Positions 1 through 9,054 are shown, counted from the stretch's first letter. The stretch is 64,000 bases of DNA from JAWRCU01 sp033542235 (GCF_033542235.1 NZ_JAWRCU010000005.1:186001-250000), one strand, 5' to 3'. Made by a program: numbers and translations. Notes: generated by a model not told the origin, from the letters alone.

Positions 1-519
1 CTCTCTGTCAACGACATGATCATCAAGGCGATGGCGCTTGCGTTGATGGCGGTTCCCGATGCCAACGCATCCTGGACCGAGGGCGGCATGCTCAAGCACA
101 AGCATGCCGATGTGGGCGTGGCGGTATCCATTCCTGGCGGGCTGATCACGCCGGTCGTGCGGCGCGCCGATGAGAAGACGCTCTCAGTCATTTCCAACGA
201 GATGAAGGATCTTGCGGCGCGTGCGCGGAACCGCAAGCTGAAACCGGAAGAGTATCAGGGCGGCACGACTGCCGTCTCCAATCTCGGCATGTTCGGCATC
301 AAGGATTTTGCTGCCGTGATCAATCCGCCGCATGCGACGATCCTGGCTGTCGGCGCAGGCGAGGAGCGGGCGGTCGTGAAGAAAGGCTCGATCGTGGTGG
401 CCAACGTGATGTCGGTGACGCTTTCCACCGATCACCGCGCTGTTGACGGCGCGCTCGGCGCCGAGCTGCTCAGCGCCTTCAAGCGCATCGTCGAGAACCC
501 GATGTCGATGCTGGTTTGA
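1..519 (+). CDS. pdhC: Pyruvate dehydrogenase E2 (dihydrolipoamide acetyltransferase), C-terminal part
   Basis: Reading is open from base 1, so the gene is cut by the window edge and only the last 172 residues are present. These form the 2-oxoacid dehydrogenase acyltransferase core. The catalytic DHRAVDG motif is visible with its His codon at about 433, and the typical stretches VAVSIPGGLITPVVRRAD and TTAVSNLGMFGI precede it. The enzyme moves the acetyl group from lipoamide to CoA in the pyruvate dehydrogenase complex. The E3 gene lpdA and the lipoate-making gene lipA lie downstream, which fits a pdhABC-lpdA-lipA arrangement. The missing N-terminus should carry the lipoyl and E1/E3-binding domains. 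Confidence 0.95.
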   Translation, partial: LSVNDMIIKAMALALMAVPDANASWTEGGMLKHKHADVGVAVSIPGGLITPVVRRADEKTLSVISNEMKDLAARARNRKLKPEEYQGGTTAVSNLGMFGIKDFAAVINPPHATILAVGAGEERAVVKKGSIVVANVMSVTLSTDHRAVDGALGAELLSAFKRIVENPMSMLV

Positions 520-526
520 CCTGCAG

Positions 527-1120
527 ATGACGTTGCGCCGCCCTCGCGCCTATCTGGCCGGGCCCGAAGTCTTCCTTCCCAACAAGGCGGAGGTCTTTGC
601 GGCAAAGGCGGCGCTCTGCCATCGCTATGACATCGAGCCCACGCCACCTATCGATGCTGCTGCCCTCACGCCCAGCGACCGCCTGTCCCGTCAGATTTAC
701 CTGCGCAATGTGAAGCTGATGGACGCGGCAGATCTGATCATCGCGAACCTGTCGCCGTTCCGCGGCCCAAGCGCCGACGTCGGCACAGTGTTCGAGCTCG
801 GTTACGGCTTCGCCAAGGGCCTGCCTGTTTTCGGCTACTCGAACCATCCCAGGAATTATCTGGACAGGGCCGAGGCCTTCTTCGGTCCTTCGACACCGGG
901 CAGGGACGGTCAGAAATACGACCGGGTCGGCCATGCCATCGAGGATTTCGATCTCGCCGACAATCTCATGATCGACGAGACGCTGGAGGGCTTTGGCGGC
1001 GTCTTTCGACCGACGGGCGGTGAGCCCGGTGATCTTTCGGAACTCAGCCAATTCGAACGCTGCCTCGCCTATGCAGCGGAGCATCTGGAACGCCTGAGAG
1101 AGAATGGCAGCGCGGAGTAG
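527..1120 (+). CDS. Nucleoside 2-deoxyribosyltransferase-like protein
   Basis: A 197-residue protein whose ATG lies 7 bases after the pdhC stop. A longer frame runs back into pdhC, but its extra residues are the antiparallel-looking product of pdhC sequence, so this start is preferred. The N-terminus YLAGPEVFLP and the middle motif FRGPSADVGTVFELGYGFA match the nucleoside 2-deoxyribosyltransferase family, where the Asp and Glu of that motif are used in catalysis. Such enzymes exchange bases on deoxynucleosides or hydrolyse modified nucleotides. Its place between E2 and E3 genes suggests co-transcription, not a shared pathway. The exact substrate cannot be read from sequence. Confidence 0.8.
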   Translation: MTLRRPRAYLAGPEVFLPNKAEVFAAKAALCHRYDIEPTPPIDAAALTPSDRLSRQIYLRNVKLMDAADLIIANLSPFRGPSADVGTVFELGYGFAKGLPVFGYSNHPRNYLDRAEAFFGPSTPGRDGQKYDRVGHAIEDFDLADNLMIDETLEGFGGVFRPTGGEPGDLSELSQFERCLAYAAEHLERLRENGSAE

Positions 1121-1132
1121 GGAGGAGGACAG

Positions 1133-1771
1133 ATGAAGACGATACTTTGCTACGGCGACTCGCTCACCTGGGGCTACGATGCCCAGCGGCTCGGCCGGCA
1201 TGCTTATGAGGACCGGTGGCCGAGCATTCTGCAGTCCGAGCTTGGCACTGCCGCTCGTGTGATTCCGGAAGGGCTCAATGGCCGCACGACCGCATATGAC
1301 GATCATCTGGCGGACGCCGACCGCAACGGCGTGCGCACCTTGCCGACACTGCTCGCCACGCACGAGCCGCTCGATCTCGTCATAATCTTGCTTGGCACCA
1401 ACGACCTGAAGCCGTTCATCTGTGGCGACGCTATAGGCATCAGGTATGGAATGGAGCGGCTGGTTCAGCTCACCCGCAACCATGTCTATTCCTTTGACGC
1501 ACCGCCTCCTGCGGTGTTGGTCGTTTCGCCGCCGCTGATTCGCGAGACCGAGAATGCCGATTTCGCCGCAATGTTCGATGGCGGCATCAGCGAATCGAAA
1601 AAGCTCGCCGGGCTCTACAGTCAGATTGCCGAGCAATACCAATGCGGCTTCTTCGATGCAGGCACTGTGGCGAAGACCACGCCGCTCGACGGCATTCATC
1701 TCGACGCCGAGAACACCAGGGCCATCGGCAAAGCGCTGGCGCCGATCGTACGCAATATTTTGAACGTTTGA
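1133..1771 (+). CDS. SGNH/GDSL-family hydrolase (arylesterase-like)
   Basis: A 212-residue protein without a clear signal peptide. Block I is CYGDSLTWGYDA with the nucleophilic Ser near residue 9, block II has GLNGRTT, block III is GTNDLK, and block V is DGIHLDAE with the catalytic Asp and His. This set matches the small SGNH esterases related to mycobacterial arylesterase/acyltransferase. A strong GGAGGAGG ribosome site precedes the ATG. It sits 12 bases after the deoxyribosyltransferase-like gene and just before lpdA, so it is probably in the same transcript. The natural ester substrate is unknown. Confidence 0.85.
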   Translation: MKTILCYGDSLTWGYDAQRLGRHAYEDRWPSILQSELGTAARVIPEGLNGRTTAYDDHLADADRNGVRTLPTLLATHEPLDLVIILLGTNDLKPFICGDAIGIRYGMERLVQLTRNHVYSFDAPPPAVLVVSPPLIRETENADFAAMFDGGISESKKLAGLYSQIAEQYQCGFFDAGTVAKTTPLDGIHLDAENTRAIGKALAPIVRNILNV

Positions 1772-1789
1772 TTTAAAGGAGCTTTCGCT

Positions 1790-3235
1790 GTGGCCGAATC
1801 TTACGACGTCATCATCATCGGTTCCGGCCCGGGCGGCTATGTGGCGGCCGTCCGTTCGGCACAGCTCGGCTTCAAGACTGCGATCGTCGAGCGAGAGCAC
1901 CTGGGTGGCATCTGCCTCAACTGGGGCTGCATCCCGACCAAGGCGCTGCTCCGCTCGGCCGAGATCATGCATTATGCGCAACACCCGTCGGCCTACGGCT
2001 TGAAGATCGACGGCACGGTTTCGGCCGATACGGCTGGGGTGGTCGATCGCTCGCGCAAGGTCTCGCTACGCCTCAATAACGGCGTCGGCTTCCTGATGAA
2101 GAAGAACAAGGTGGATGTGATCTGGGGCGAAGCCAGGTTGACGAAGCCCGGCGAGATCGTCGTCGGCAAATCGGCCAAGAAGCCGATGGAGCCTCAGCCA
2201 CCCTTGCCGAAAGGCACAAAGGGTGAGGGCACGTACAGCGCCAAGCACATCATTATTGCGACCGGTGCGCGCCCGCGCGTGCTGCCCGGCATCGAGCCGG
2301 ATGGCAGGCTGATCTGGACCTATTTCGAGGCAATGGTGCCGAAGGAAATGCCGAAGTCGCTGCTGGTCATGGGCTCCGGCGCCATCGGCATCGAATTCGC
2401 CTACTTCTACCGAGCCATGGGCGCCGAAGTGACTGTCGTCGAGGTCTTGCCGCAGGTAATGCCCGTCGAAGATGCCGAAGTATCGAAATTCGCTCAGCGG
2501 CAATTCGAGAAGCAAGGCATGAAGATCCTGCTCGAAGCCAAAGTTACGAAAGTCGAAAAGGAAGCGAACTCGATCACCGCTCATGTGGAGAAGAAGGACG
2601 GCACGGTAGAGAAGATCACCGCCGACCGCCTGATCTCGGCCGTCGGTGTGCAGGGCAATATCGAGAATCTCGGTCTTGAGCAGCTCGGGGTGAAAACCGA
2701 CCGCGGCACGATCGCGGTCGATGGCTACGGCCGCACCAACGTGCAGGGCGTCTATGCGATTGGCGACGTGGCAGGGCCGCCGATGCTTGCCCACAAGGCC
2801 GAACACGAAGGCGTGATCTGCGTGGAGAAGATAGCCAACTTCCCTGGCGTGCACGCACTCGACAAGTCGAAAATACCGGGCTGCACCTACTGCAGTCCGC
2901 AAGTAGCCTCGGTCGGCTTGACCGAACAGAAGGCGAAAGCCGAGGGCCGCGACATTCGCGTCGGCGGTTTCCAGTTCGGCGCGAACGGGAAGGCGATTGC
3001 GCTCGGAGAGGACCAGGGCTTCGTCAAGACGATCTTCGACAAGAAGACTGGCGAGCTGCTCGGCGCTCATATGATCGGCGCCGAAGTGACGGAGTTGATC
3101 CAGGGCTTTGTGGTTGCCATGAACCTCGAGACGACCGAAGAAGAGCTGATGCATACGGTGTTCCCGCATCCGACGCTCTCGGAGATGATGAAGGAAAGCG
3201 TGCTCGACGCATATGGCCGTGCGCTCAACGCATGA
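1790..3235 (+). CDS. lpdA: Dihydrolipoyl dehydrogenase (E3)
   Basis: A 481-residue flavoprotein that reoxidises dihydrolipoamide of the pyruvate dehydrogenase complex with NAD+. The FAD-binding GSGPGGYVAA is at residue 11, the redox disulphide is CLNWGC (Cys42 and Cys47), the NAD-binding GSGAIGIEFA follows in the middle, then AIGDVAG. The C-terminal HPTLSE carries the catalytic His. The start is a GTG preceded by AAAGGAG. A Pro/Lys/Gly-rich insert around residues 128-147 lies before the ATGARP motif; I recall similar inserts in rhizobial homologues. The gene belongs to the pdh cluster. Confidence 0.96.
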   Translation: MAESYDVIIIGSGPGGYVAAVRSAQLGFKTAIVEREHLGGICLNWGCIPTKALLRSAEIMHYAQHPSAYGLKIDGTVSADTAGVVDRSRKVSLRLNNGVGFLMKKNKVDVIWGEARLTKPGEIVVGKSAKKPMEPQPPLPKGTKGEGTYSAKHIIIATGARPRVLPGIEPDGRLIWTYFEAMVPKEMPKSLLVMGSGAIGIEFAYFYRAMGAEVTVVEVLPQVMPVEDAEVSKFAQRQFEKQGMKILLEAKVTKVEKEANSITAHVEKKDGTVEKITADRLISAVGVQGNIENLGLEQLGVKTDRGTIAVDGYGRTNVQGVYAIGDVAGPPMLAHKAEHEGVICVEKIANFPGVHALDKSKIPGCTYCSPQVASVGLTEQKAKAEGRDIRVGGFQFGANGKAIALGEDQGFVKTIFDKKTGELLGAHMIGAEVTELIQGFVVAMNLETTEEELMHTVFPHPTLSEMMKESVLDAYGRALNA

Positions 3236-3306
3236 TGGGCATTCCAGGGATGGTCTGTTTGCACAGGCCGTTATGAACTATATCGGTTGGTGAGGAGGAT
3301 CGACCG

Positions 3307-3606
3307 ATGGATCAGCCAGTTGGAATCCTGAGCATGCCCGGCACCGGGTTCTTCGGAATGCTGGTGATCGGTTTTCTGGCCGGGTGGATCGCCGAGCGCA
3401 CGATGAACCGTCAGCACAGTTTTCTGACGAATATCCTGGTTGGCATTGCCGGCTCGTTTGTCGGCGGAACACTAGCCGGCTTGCTTAACGTCCACGTGTA
3501 CGGTTTCCTCGGCAATCTGATCGTCGCCATTTGCGGCGCGATCCTCATCCTATGGCTGTTTGGGCGCTCGCAGCCGCGTGTTCCTCCGCAGGCCCCGCAG
3601 AGATAA
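3307..3606 (+). CDS. GlsB/YeaQ/YmgE-family membrane protein
   Basis: A 99-residue, very hydrophobic protein with about three membrane helices and the glycine-rich pattern GFLAGWIAERTM followed by GIAGSFVGGTLAGLL, typical of the transglycosylase-associated/YeaQ family. Members are small inner-membrane proteins, often stress-linked, with no established biochemical role. A GAGGAGGATCG ribosome site precedes the ATG. lipA starts one base after its stop, so the two genes are very likely translated from one message. Confidence 0.85.
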   Translation: MDQPVGILSMPGTGFFGMLVIGFLAGWIAERTMNRQHSFLTNILVGIAGSFVGGTLAGLLNVHVYGFLGNLIVAICGAILILWLFGRSQPRVPPQAPQR

Positions 3607-3607
3607 T

Positions 3608-4570
3608 ATGGTCACTGTCCTCGATACTCTTGCAAAATCTCGGCCGCGCCATCCGGAAAAGGCCCATCGGCCGGACCAGGAGGTGCTGCGCAAGCCCGAA
3701 TGGATACGTGTGAAGGCACCGGTCTCGCGCGGCTATCAGGAAACGCGCGACATTGTGCGATCGCACAACCTAGTCACCGTCTGCGAAGAGGCCGGCTGCC
3801 CCAACATCGGCGAGTGCTGGGACAAGAAGCACGCCACCTTCATGATCATGGGCGAGATCTGCACGCGCGCGTGCGCGTTTTGCAACGTCGCCACGGGCTT
3901 GCCGGGACCGCTCGATAAGACCGAACCCGGCAACGTTGCCCAGGCTGTCGCAAAGATGGGCCTCAGCCATGTTGTCGTCACCTCGGTTGATCGTGATGAC
4001 CTCGATGACGGCGGTGCTCGCCATTTTGCAGAGGTCATCCACGCCATCCGCAGCACTTCGCCGGAAACGACCATCGAGGTGCTTACACCCGACTTCCTGC
4101 GCAAGGACGGCGCGCTCGAGATTGTCGTCGAAGCCAAACCCGACGTTTTCAATCACAATCTGGAGACGGTGCCCTCGAACTACCTGACCGTCAGGCCGGG
4201 TGCCCGCTATTTCCATTCGATACGGCTTCTGCAGCGGGTAAAGGAACTCGACACTTCGATGTTCACCAAGTCTGGCATCATGGTCGGGCTCGGCGAGGAG
4301 CGGAACGAGGTGGTCCAGCTGATGGACGATCTTCGCAGTGCCGACGTCGACTTCATCACCATCGGGCAGTATCTGCAGCCGTCCAGGAAGCATCATCCGG
4401 TGAAGAAGTTCGTCACGCCGGAGGAATTCAAGTCCTACGAGACGATCGCCTACACCAAGGGCTTCCTGCTGGTCTCGTCGAGTCCGCTGACGCGCTCGTC
4501 GCATCACGCCGGCGACGATTTCGCACGGCTGCGCGCCGCACGCGAAGCGCAGCTCAAGAAGCGCGATTAG
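3608..4570 (+). CDS. lipA: Lipoyl synthase
   Basis: A 320-residue radical SAM enzyme that inserts two sulphur atoms into protein-bound octanoate to make lipoate, the cofactor of the E2 encoded upstream. The auxiliary cluster ligands are CEEAGCPNIGEC (Cys59, 64, 70), the radical SAM cluster is CTRACAFC (Cys85, 89, 92), and the C-terminal RSSHHA contains the conserved Ser ligand. The ATG at 3608 gives the normal family length; a longer frame would overlap the preceding gene by about 47 bases. The context with pdhC and lpdA supports the call. Confidence 0.97.
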   Translation: MVTVLDTLAKSRPRHPEKAHRPDQEVLRKPEWIRVKAPVSRGYQETRDIVRSHNLVTVCEEAGCPNIGECWDKKHATFMIMGEICTRACAFCNVATGLPGPLDKTEPGNVAQAVAKMGLSHVVVTSVDRDDLDDGGARHFAEVIHAIRSTSPETTIEVLTPDFLRKDGALEIVVEAKPDVFNHNLETVPSNYLTVRPGARYFHSIRLLQRVKELDTSMFTKSGIMVGLGEERNEVVQLMDDLRSADVDFITIGQYLQPSRKHHPVKKFVTPEEFKSYETIAYTKGFLLVSSSPLTRSSHHAGDDFARLRAAREAQLKKRD

Positions 4571-4581
4571 CTAGCGATTTC

Positions 4582-5037
4582 ATGCCGCAGTTTGAAACGA
4601 CGCGCCGCGTGGGACATCCCCCCGACAAGATGTTCGCGCTGGTCGCGGATGTCGAGAAATACCCTGAGTTCCTGCCACTTTGCACCGGCCTCACTGTCCG
4701 TTCGCGCAAGGAGAAGGATGGCCGCACGCTTCTCGTCGCAGACATGAGTGTCGGCTACAAGGCGATCCGCGAGAGCTTCACCACGCAAGTCTTCCTCAGG
4801 CCGGACGAACGGCTGATCGATGTGAAATACATCGATGGACCGTTCAAATATCTGCAGAATCATTGGCGATTCGATCCAGCGCCGGATGGCGGCACAGAGG
4901 TTCACTTCTTCATCGACTATGAATTCAAGAGCCGTATTCTCAGCGCTGTGATGGGCTCGATGTTCGACCGCGCCTTCCGAATGTTTTCCGATGCGTTCGA
5001 GAAGCGTGCCAACGTGGTCTACGGCCCGCCGGCCTGA
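4582..5037 (+). CDS. RatA/COQ10-family START-like protein (ubiquinone-binding)
   Basis: A 151-residue protein of the polyketide cyclase/START fold, with the conserved start FETTRRVGHPPDKMFALV and the DVEKYPEFLPLC motif of the COQ10/RatA family. In eukaryotes and alphaproteobacteria this family binds quinone or other lipids; in E. coli RatA has been described as a ribosome-associated toxin. The rhizobial position directly after lipA is common. It lies 11 bases after lipA and its 3' end overlaps the convergent cinA gene by 19 bases. Confidence 0.85.
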   Translation: MPQFETTRRVGHPPDKMFALVADVEKYPEFLPLCTGLTVRSRKEKDGRTLLVADMSVGYKAIRESFTTQVFLRPDERLIDVKYIDGPFKYLQNHWRFDPAPDGGTEVHFFIDYEFKSRILSAVMGSMFDRAFRMFSDAFEKRANVVYGPPA

Positions 5038-5534
5038 TCGGTAAGTGCAGCGAGCGCCATCTCGAGCGCAGTCCTGACGGACTCGGCGCGGATGAAGGCA
5101 CGGCCATTATCCTCGAACAACCGCCGCTCGGCAGCCGTATCCCGGCCCTTCATCGCCAGTCCGAACCAGACGAGGCCGACCGGCTTTTCCACCGAACCGC
5201 CGCCGGGGCCGGCAACACCGGTCACGGAGAGTGCGATTCCCGCTCTGGAGCGCGCAAGTGCGCCCGCCGCCATTTCTTTTGCGGTCTCGCCCGAAACGGC
5301 GCCAAAGGCATCAAGTGTTGCCTTTGAGACGCCGATCATCTCCATTTTTGCTTCGTTGGAATATGTGACGAAGCCGCGATCGACGACATCCGACGACCCA
5401 GCAATGTCGGTAAGCGCAGCAGCGATCATGCCGCCGGTGCAGGACTCGGCTGTGGCCAGCATGACGCCATGTGCGCGGCAAGCCTCCAGAACCTGGCGTG
5501 CTAGCACTTCGAATGTGCCAGCCGCGGCAATCAT
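5019..5534 (-). CDS. CinA-family nicotinamide-nucleotide amidohydrolase
   Basis: A 171-residue protein corresponding only to the C-terminal CinA/PncC domain, with TAESCTGGMIAAALTDIAGSS and SVTGVAGPGGGS, the segments that hold the catalytic Ser and the substrate loop. The enzyme deamidates nicotinamide mononucleotide to nicotinate mononucleotide. The start is fixed by an ATGA overlap with the ispDF stop at 5531-5534; a longer frame runs back through ispDF and is not credible. The N-terminal MoCF-like domain found in long CinA proteins is absent, which is common. Its 3' end overlaps the convergent ratA/coq10 gene. Confidence 0.9.
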   Translation of the reverse strand: MIAAAGTFEVLARQVLEACRAHGVMLATAESCTGGMIAAALTDIAGSSDVVDRGFVTYSNEAKMEMIGVSKATLDAFGAVSGETAKEMAAGALARSRAGIALSVTGVAGPGGGSVEKPVGLVWFGLAMKGRDTAAERRLFEDNGRAFIRAESVRTALEMALAALTDQAGGP

Positions 5535-6757
5535 TCCGGCAGGCTCCCGGGATAGACGACGCTCGCCGTAGCGATCGCGGCAATCCCTTCCTCGCGGCCG
5601 ACGAAGCCCAGCCGTTCGTTGGTGGTCGCCTTCACCGAGATGCGCTCGGCTGCAATGGCCAGCATTTCGGCCAAGACAGCAGCCATCGCCGCGCGATGCG
5701 GGCCGATCTTCGGCATCTCCGCAATCAGGGTAATGTCGACATTGGCGATACGGCCGCCGTGCTCGCGCACCAGCCTTGCTGCATGCTCGACGAAAAGCCT
5801 CGAAGCCGCACCGCGCCATTGCGGATCGGACGGCGGAAAATGGGTGCCGATATCGCCTGCGCCGCATGTCGCGAGCAGCGCGTCGGTGAGCGCGTGCAGG
5901 GCGACATCGGCATCGGAATGGCCACAGAGTTTCTTCGAATGCGGAATGGCTATCCCACAGAGCGTCACGTGATCGCCGGCCTCGAAGGAATGCACGTCGT
6001 AACCGTTGCCGGTGCGAACATCGGGGAACATCGCGCCCGAAAGCCTTTGGTCGGCCATCTGAATGTCTCTTGCCCAGGTCAGCTTTATGTTCTCCGGCTC
6101 GCCTTGGACGATCCTTACAGGCATTTTAGCCCATTCAGCGATCGCTGCGTCATCGGTAAATCCGGCTTTTCCGGCGCGATGCGCCTTCTGATGGGCCGCG
6201 TTTATCGGCCAGAACGGGAACCCTTGAGGCGTCTGGGCTGCGTAGAGATTCTCGCGGGAGACGGTCGCCGCGACGGTCGCTGCTCCATCCGCTCGCTTCA
6301 GCGTCTCCGCGATGGGCAATGCAGGCAAAGCTGCTTCGCGCTCGCCTATTCCTTCAATGACACGATGGATCAGGGCCGCATCCACGAACGGCCTGCAGGC
6401 ATCGTGAATAAGCACTTTCTCGGGCGCCGCTTCGCGGAGTGCCGAAAGCCCAAGTCGCACCGAGTCCTGTCGAGTGGCGCCGCCCTCGACCGCGATCAGG
6501 TTATTCGCCAGGCCACCGACCGCCTCCACGAAAAGTTCGTGGTCGTCCGGGTGGATCGTGACCACGATCGGCCCGACGGAAGGATGTTTCCGGAATGCTT
6601 CGATGGTTCGCGCGATCACCGGCTTCCCCCCGATCTTGCGATATTGCTTCGGGCCATCGGACGGTCGCCCGGCGCGTTCGCCGCGGCCGGCCGCGACGAT
6701 CACGACACCTACGGTCGCATGCGAGGCACCTGGCGATCGAGAGGTAGTTTCATCCAT
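5531..6757 (-). CDS. ispDF: Bifunctional 2-C-methyl-D-erythritol 4-phosphate cytidylyltransferase / MEcPP synthase
   Basis: A 408-residue fusion of two non-mevalonate isoprenoid enzymes, typical of alphaproteobacteria. The IspD half (residues about 15-240) shows VIVAAGRGERAG and a downstream PKQYRKIGGKPV, the CTP-binding region. The IspF half (from about 245) shows GNGYDVHSF with the metal-binding Asp and His, then GHSDADVALHALTDALL. The two halves catalyse non-consecutive steps. It is transcribed divergently from dusB across a 138-base gap and is translationally coupled to cinA. Confidence 0.97.
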   Translation of the reverse strand: MDETTSRSPGASHATVGVVIVAAGRGERAGRPSDGPKQYRKIGGKPVIARTIEAFRKHPSVGPIVVTIHPDDHELFVEAVGGLANNLIAVEGGATRQDSVRLGLSALREAAPEKVLIHDACRPFVDAALIHRVIEGIGEREAALPALPIAETLKRADGAATVAATVSRENLYAAQTPQGFPFWPINAAHQKAHRAGKAGFTDDAAIAEWAKMPVRIVQGEPENIKLTWARDIQMADQRLSGAMFPDVRTGNGYDVHSFEAGDHVTLCGIAIPHSKKLCGHSDADVALHALTDALLATCGAGDIGTHFPPSDPQWRGAASRLFVEHAARLVREHGGRIANVDITLIAEMPKIGPHRAAMAAVLAEMLAIAAERISVKATTNERLGFVGREEGIAAIATASVVYPGSLPE

Positions 6758-6895
6758 GGCCGAGGTCTAATCGGCCGTTTGACCGAATGCCAGCCTAAAC
6801 CCGGTTTGGCCGTATTTGCCGCGACTTGGCGGTTGCACGCCCCGCAGTTTGTGGCTACAGAATGAGCAGTTAAATGAATTGCTCTGTTTTTGTGC

Positions 6896-7921
6896 ATGCC
6901 CGAACTGGCTAAATTGGCGCGGCCGCTCGACATAGGCGGGGTCGCGATTAGGAACCGGGTTTTCCTGGCGCCGATGTCAGGCATCACAGACGAGCCGTTC
7001 CGTCGTCGCGCCTATGCCCATGGCGCTGGCCTCGTCGTCTCCGAAATGGTGGCGAGCGGCGAGCTCGCAAAAGGCAGGGCAGGGGCCGGAACACGTATCA
7101 GGCATTCCGGGCTGCCGGTACATATGGTTCAGCTCGCCGGGCGCGAGGCGGACCATATGGCGGAGGCTGCGCGAATCGCGGAAGGCGAGGGCGCCGACAT
7201 CATCGACATCAACATGGGCTGTCCGGCAAAGAAGGTGACGGGCGGCTATTCCGGATCGGCGCTGATGCGTAACCTCGACCATGCCGTTTCCTTGATCGAT
7301 GCGGTGATCGGCGCAGTCAGCGTGCCGGTGACGGTGAAGATGCGCCTCGGCTGGGACGAGATGACGCTGAATGCGCCAACGCTGGCGCGTCGCGCCGAGC
7401 AGTCCGGCGTCAGCATGGTCACGGTCCACGGACGCACGCGCTGCCAGTTTTACCAGGGCAAGGCAGATTGGCGGGCCATTGCCCGAGTGAAGCAGGCAGT
7501 ATCGATCCCGGTCGTCGCCAACGGTGACGTCGCGTCGCCCGCCGATGCAGCAGAAATTCTCGACAAGTCGGGGGCTGATGCAGTGATGGTCGGCCGCGCG
7601 CATTACGGCGCACCTTGGACCGCGGGCGCGATCGCCGGAGCCGCCTCGGGGAGCTCAGGCGAGCCGATGCCACACGGTCAGTTCGCGCTCGCAGACTACG
7701 TCGTTGCGCATTACGAGGACATGCTATCGCTCTACGGCGTCGAGAGCGGGTTGAGACAGGCGCGCAAGCACCTCGGCTGGTATCTGGAGCGCCGGGCCCC
7801 TGCGACCTCGGCCGAACTGCGCAAGACTGCACTCACCTCGACCGAGCCGAGGATCGTCGTCTCCGCACTGCGTCAAGCCTTGATTGCTGAGACCGCGCAA
7901 CCGTTTAGGGAAGTTGCATGA
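6896..7921 (+). CDS. dusB: tRNA-dihydrouridine synthase (NifR3/DusB)
   Basis: A 341-residue FMN enzyme that reduces uridines in tRNA. Visible are LAPMSGITDEPFRRRA, the catalytic-loop MGCPAKKV with its Cys, KMRLGWD, VHGRTRCQFYQG, and the phosphate-binding VVANGDV and AVMVGRAHYGAPW. The ATG at 6896 is chosen over an in-frame TTG two codons upstream. The stop overlaps the ntrB start as ATGA, the classical nifR3-ntrB-ntrC organisation of rhizobia and Rhodobacter, so expression of tRNA modification and nitrogen control is coupled. Confidence 0.95.
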   Translation: MPELAKLARPLDIGGVAIRNRVFLAPMSGITDEPFRRRAYAHGAGLVVSEMVASGELAKGRAGAGTRIRHSGLPVHMVQLAGREADHMAEAARIAEGEGADIIDINMGCPAKKVTGGYSGSALMRNLDHAVSLIDAVIGAVSVPVTVKMRLGWDEMTLNAPTLARRAEQSGVSMVTVHGRTRCQFYQGKADWRAIARVKQAVSIPVVANGDVASPADAAEILDKSGADAVMVGRAHYGAPWTAGAIAGAASGSSGEPMPHGQFALADYVVAHYEDMLSLYGVESGLRQARKHLGWYLERRAPATSAELRKTALTSTEPRIVVSALRQALIAETAQPFREVA

Positions 7922-9054
7922 AGCTGGATCAAAGGCAGGCATCGGCGGCAATCGACCCCGCACGCATCGTGCTCGACACGATCCGCCGGCCGGTGATCAT
8001 GATCGGCCCCGACGGGCGGATTGTCTTTGCCAATGCGGATGCGGAGGATTTCTTCCGCTCGAGCGCGCCCATCCTTGCCAAGTGCACGCTTGCCCGGTTT
8101 GTGCCGTTCGGCAGTCCGCTGCTGGCGTTGATCGATCAGGTGCGCGAGCGCCAGACTCCTGTCAACGAATACCGAGTCGACATCTCTTCACCGCGCATTG
8201 GGCTGGAGAAGGTCGTCGACATCTATGTCGCTCCCGTGCCGGAACTGCCAGGCTCCGTCGTCGTGATGTTTCAGGAACGCTCGATGGCGGACAAGATCGA
8301 TCGCCAGATGACGCATCGCGGCGCGGCCCGTTCCGTTACCGGCCTTGCAGCCATGCTTGCGCATGAGATCAAAAACCCGCTTTCCGGCATTCGCGGCGCT
8401 GCCCAGCTTCTGGAATCGGGACTAAGCGATGAAGACCGCGCGCTGACCCGCCTCATTACGGACGAGACCGACCGCATCGTCTCTTTGGTCGACCGCATGG
8501 AGATCTTTTCAGACGAGCGGCCGATCGAGCGCTATCCGGTCAACATCCACATCGTGCTCGATCATGTGAAAGCCATCGCCAAGAATGGGTTTGCGAGGCG
8601 CATCAAGATCCTGGAGGATTATGACCCGTCGCTCCCGCCCGTCTATGCCAATCGCGACCAGCTCGTTCAGGTCTTCCTCAATCTGGTTAAGAACGCGGCC
8701 GAGGCGATAGGCTCTGATCCGCAAGGCGAGATCACCCTGTCGACGGCCTTCCGGCCCGGCATCCGTGTAGCGGTTCCTGGCAGCCAGGATCGCGTGTCTT
8801 TGCCGCTCGAATTCTGCGTGCGCGACAACGGGCCCGGCGTGTCGGAGGATATACTGCCGATCCTGTTCGACCCCTTCATAACCACCAAGCCGAACGGCTC
8901 GGGTCTCGGGCTTGCCCTTGTAGCCAAGATCGTCGGCGAACACGGCGGCATCATCGAATGCGATTCCCCGCCGAGCGGCACGACATTTCGCATCCTGATG
9001 CCCGCCTGGAAGCAGACAGCCGACGTCGACTCTGAATCGGGAGCCAAGCCATGA
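7918..9054 (+). CDS. ntrB: Nitrogen regulation sensor kinase/phosphatase NtrB
   Basis: A 378-residue cytoplasmic histidine kinase. A PAS-like domain occupies about residues 20-120. The dimerisation/phosphoacceptor helix is MLAHEIKNPLSG with the phosphorylated His, followed by the N box NLVKNAAEA and G boxes DNGPGVSEDI and GSGLGLALV. In this family PII proteins control whether NtrB phosphorylates or dephosphorylates NtrC. No membrane segment is seen. It overlaps dusB by four bases at its start and ntrC by four bases at its end. Confidence 0.96.
   Translation: MKLDQRQASAAIDPARIVLDTIRRPVIMIGPDGRIVFANADAEDFFRSSAPILAKCTLARFVPFGSPLLALIDQVRERQTPVNEYRVDISSPRIGLEKVVDIYVAPVPELPGSVVVMFQERSMADKIDRQMTHRGAARSVTGLAAMLAHEIKNPLSGIRGAAQLLESGLSDEDRALTRLITDETDRIVSLVDRMEIFSDERPIERYPVNIHIVLDHVKAIAKNGFARRIKILEDYDPSLPPVYANRDQLVQVFLNLVKNAAEAIGSDPQGEITLSTAFRPGIRVAVPGSQDRVSLPLEFCVRDNGPGVSEDILPILFDPFITTKPNGSGLGLALVAKIVGEHGGIIECDSPPSGTTFRILMPAWKQTADVDSESGAKP

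Noticed and set aside
479..1984. Long open frame of about 500 codons on the minus strand opposite the first genes
   Set aside because: It lies opposite well-supported genes with clear motifs, has no recognisable domain, and is explained by GC-rich third-position bias.
2190..2240. In-frame palindromic insert in lpdA
   Set aside because: The Pro/Lys/Gly-rich segment looks like an inserted repeat, but I recall similar segments in other rhizobial E3 proteins, so it is probably normal.
5471..6865. Plus-strand frame of 464 codons opposite ispDF
   Set aside because: ispDF has complete motifs of both enzymes and a conserved context; this frame has none.
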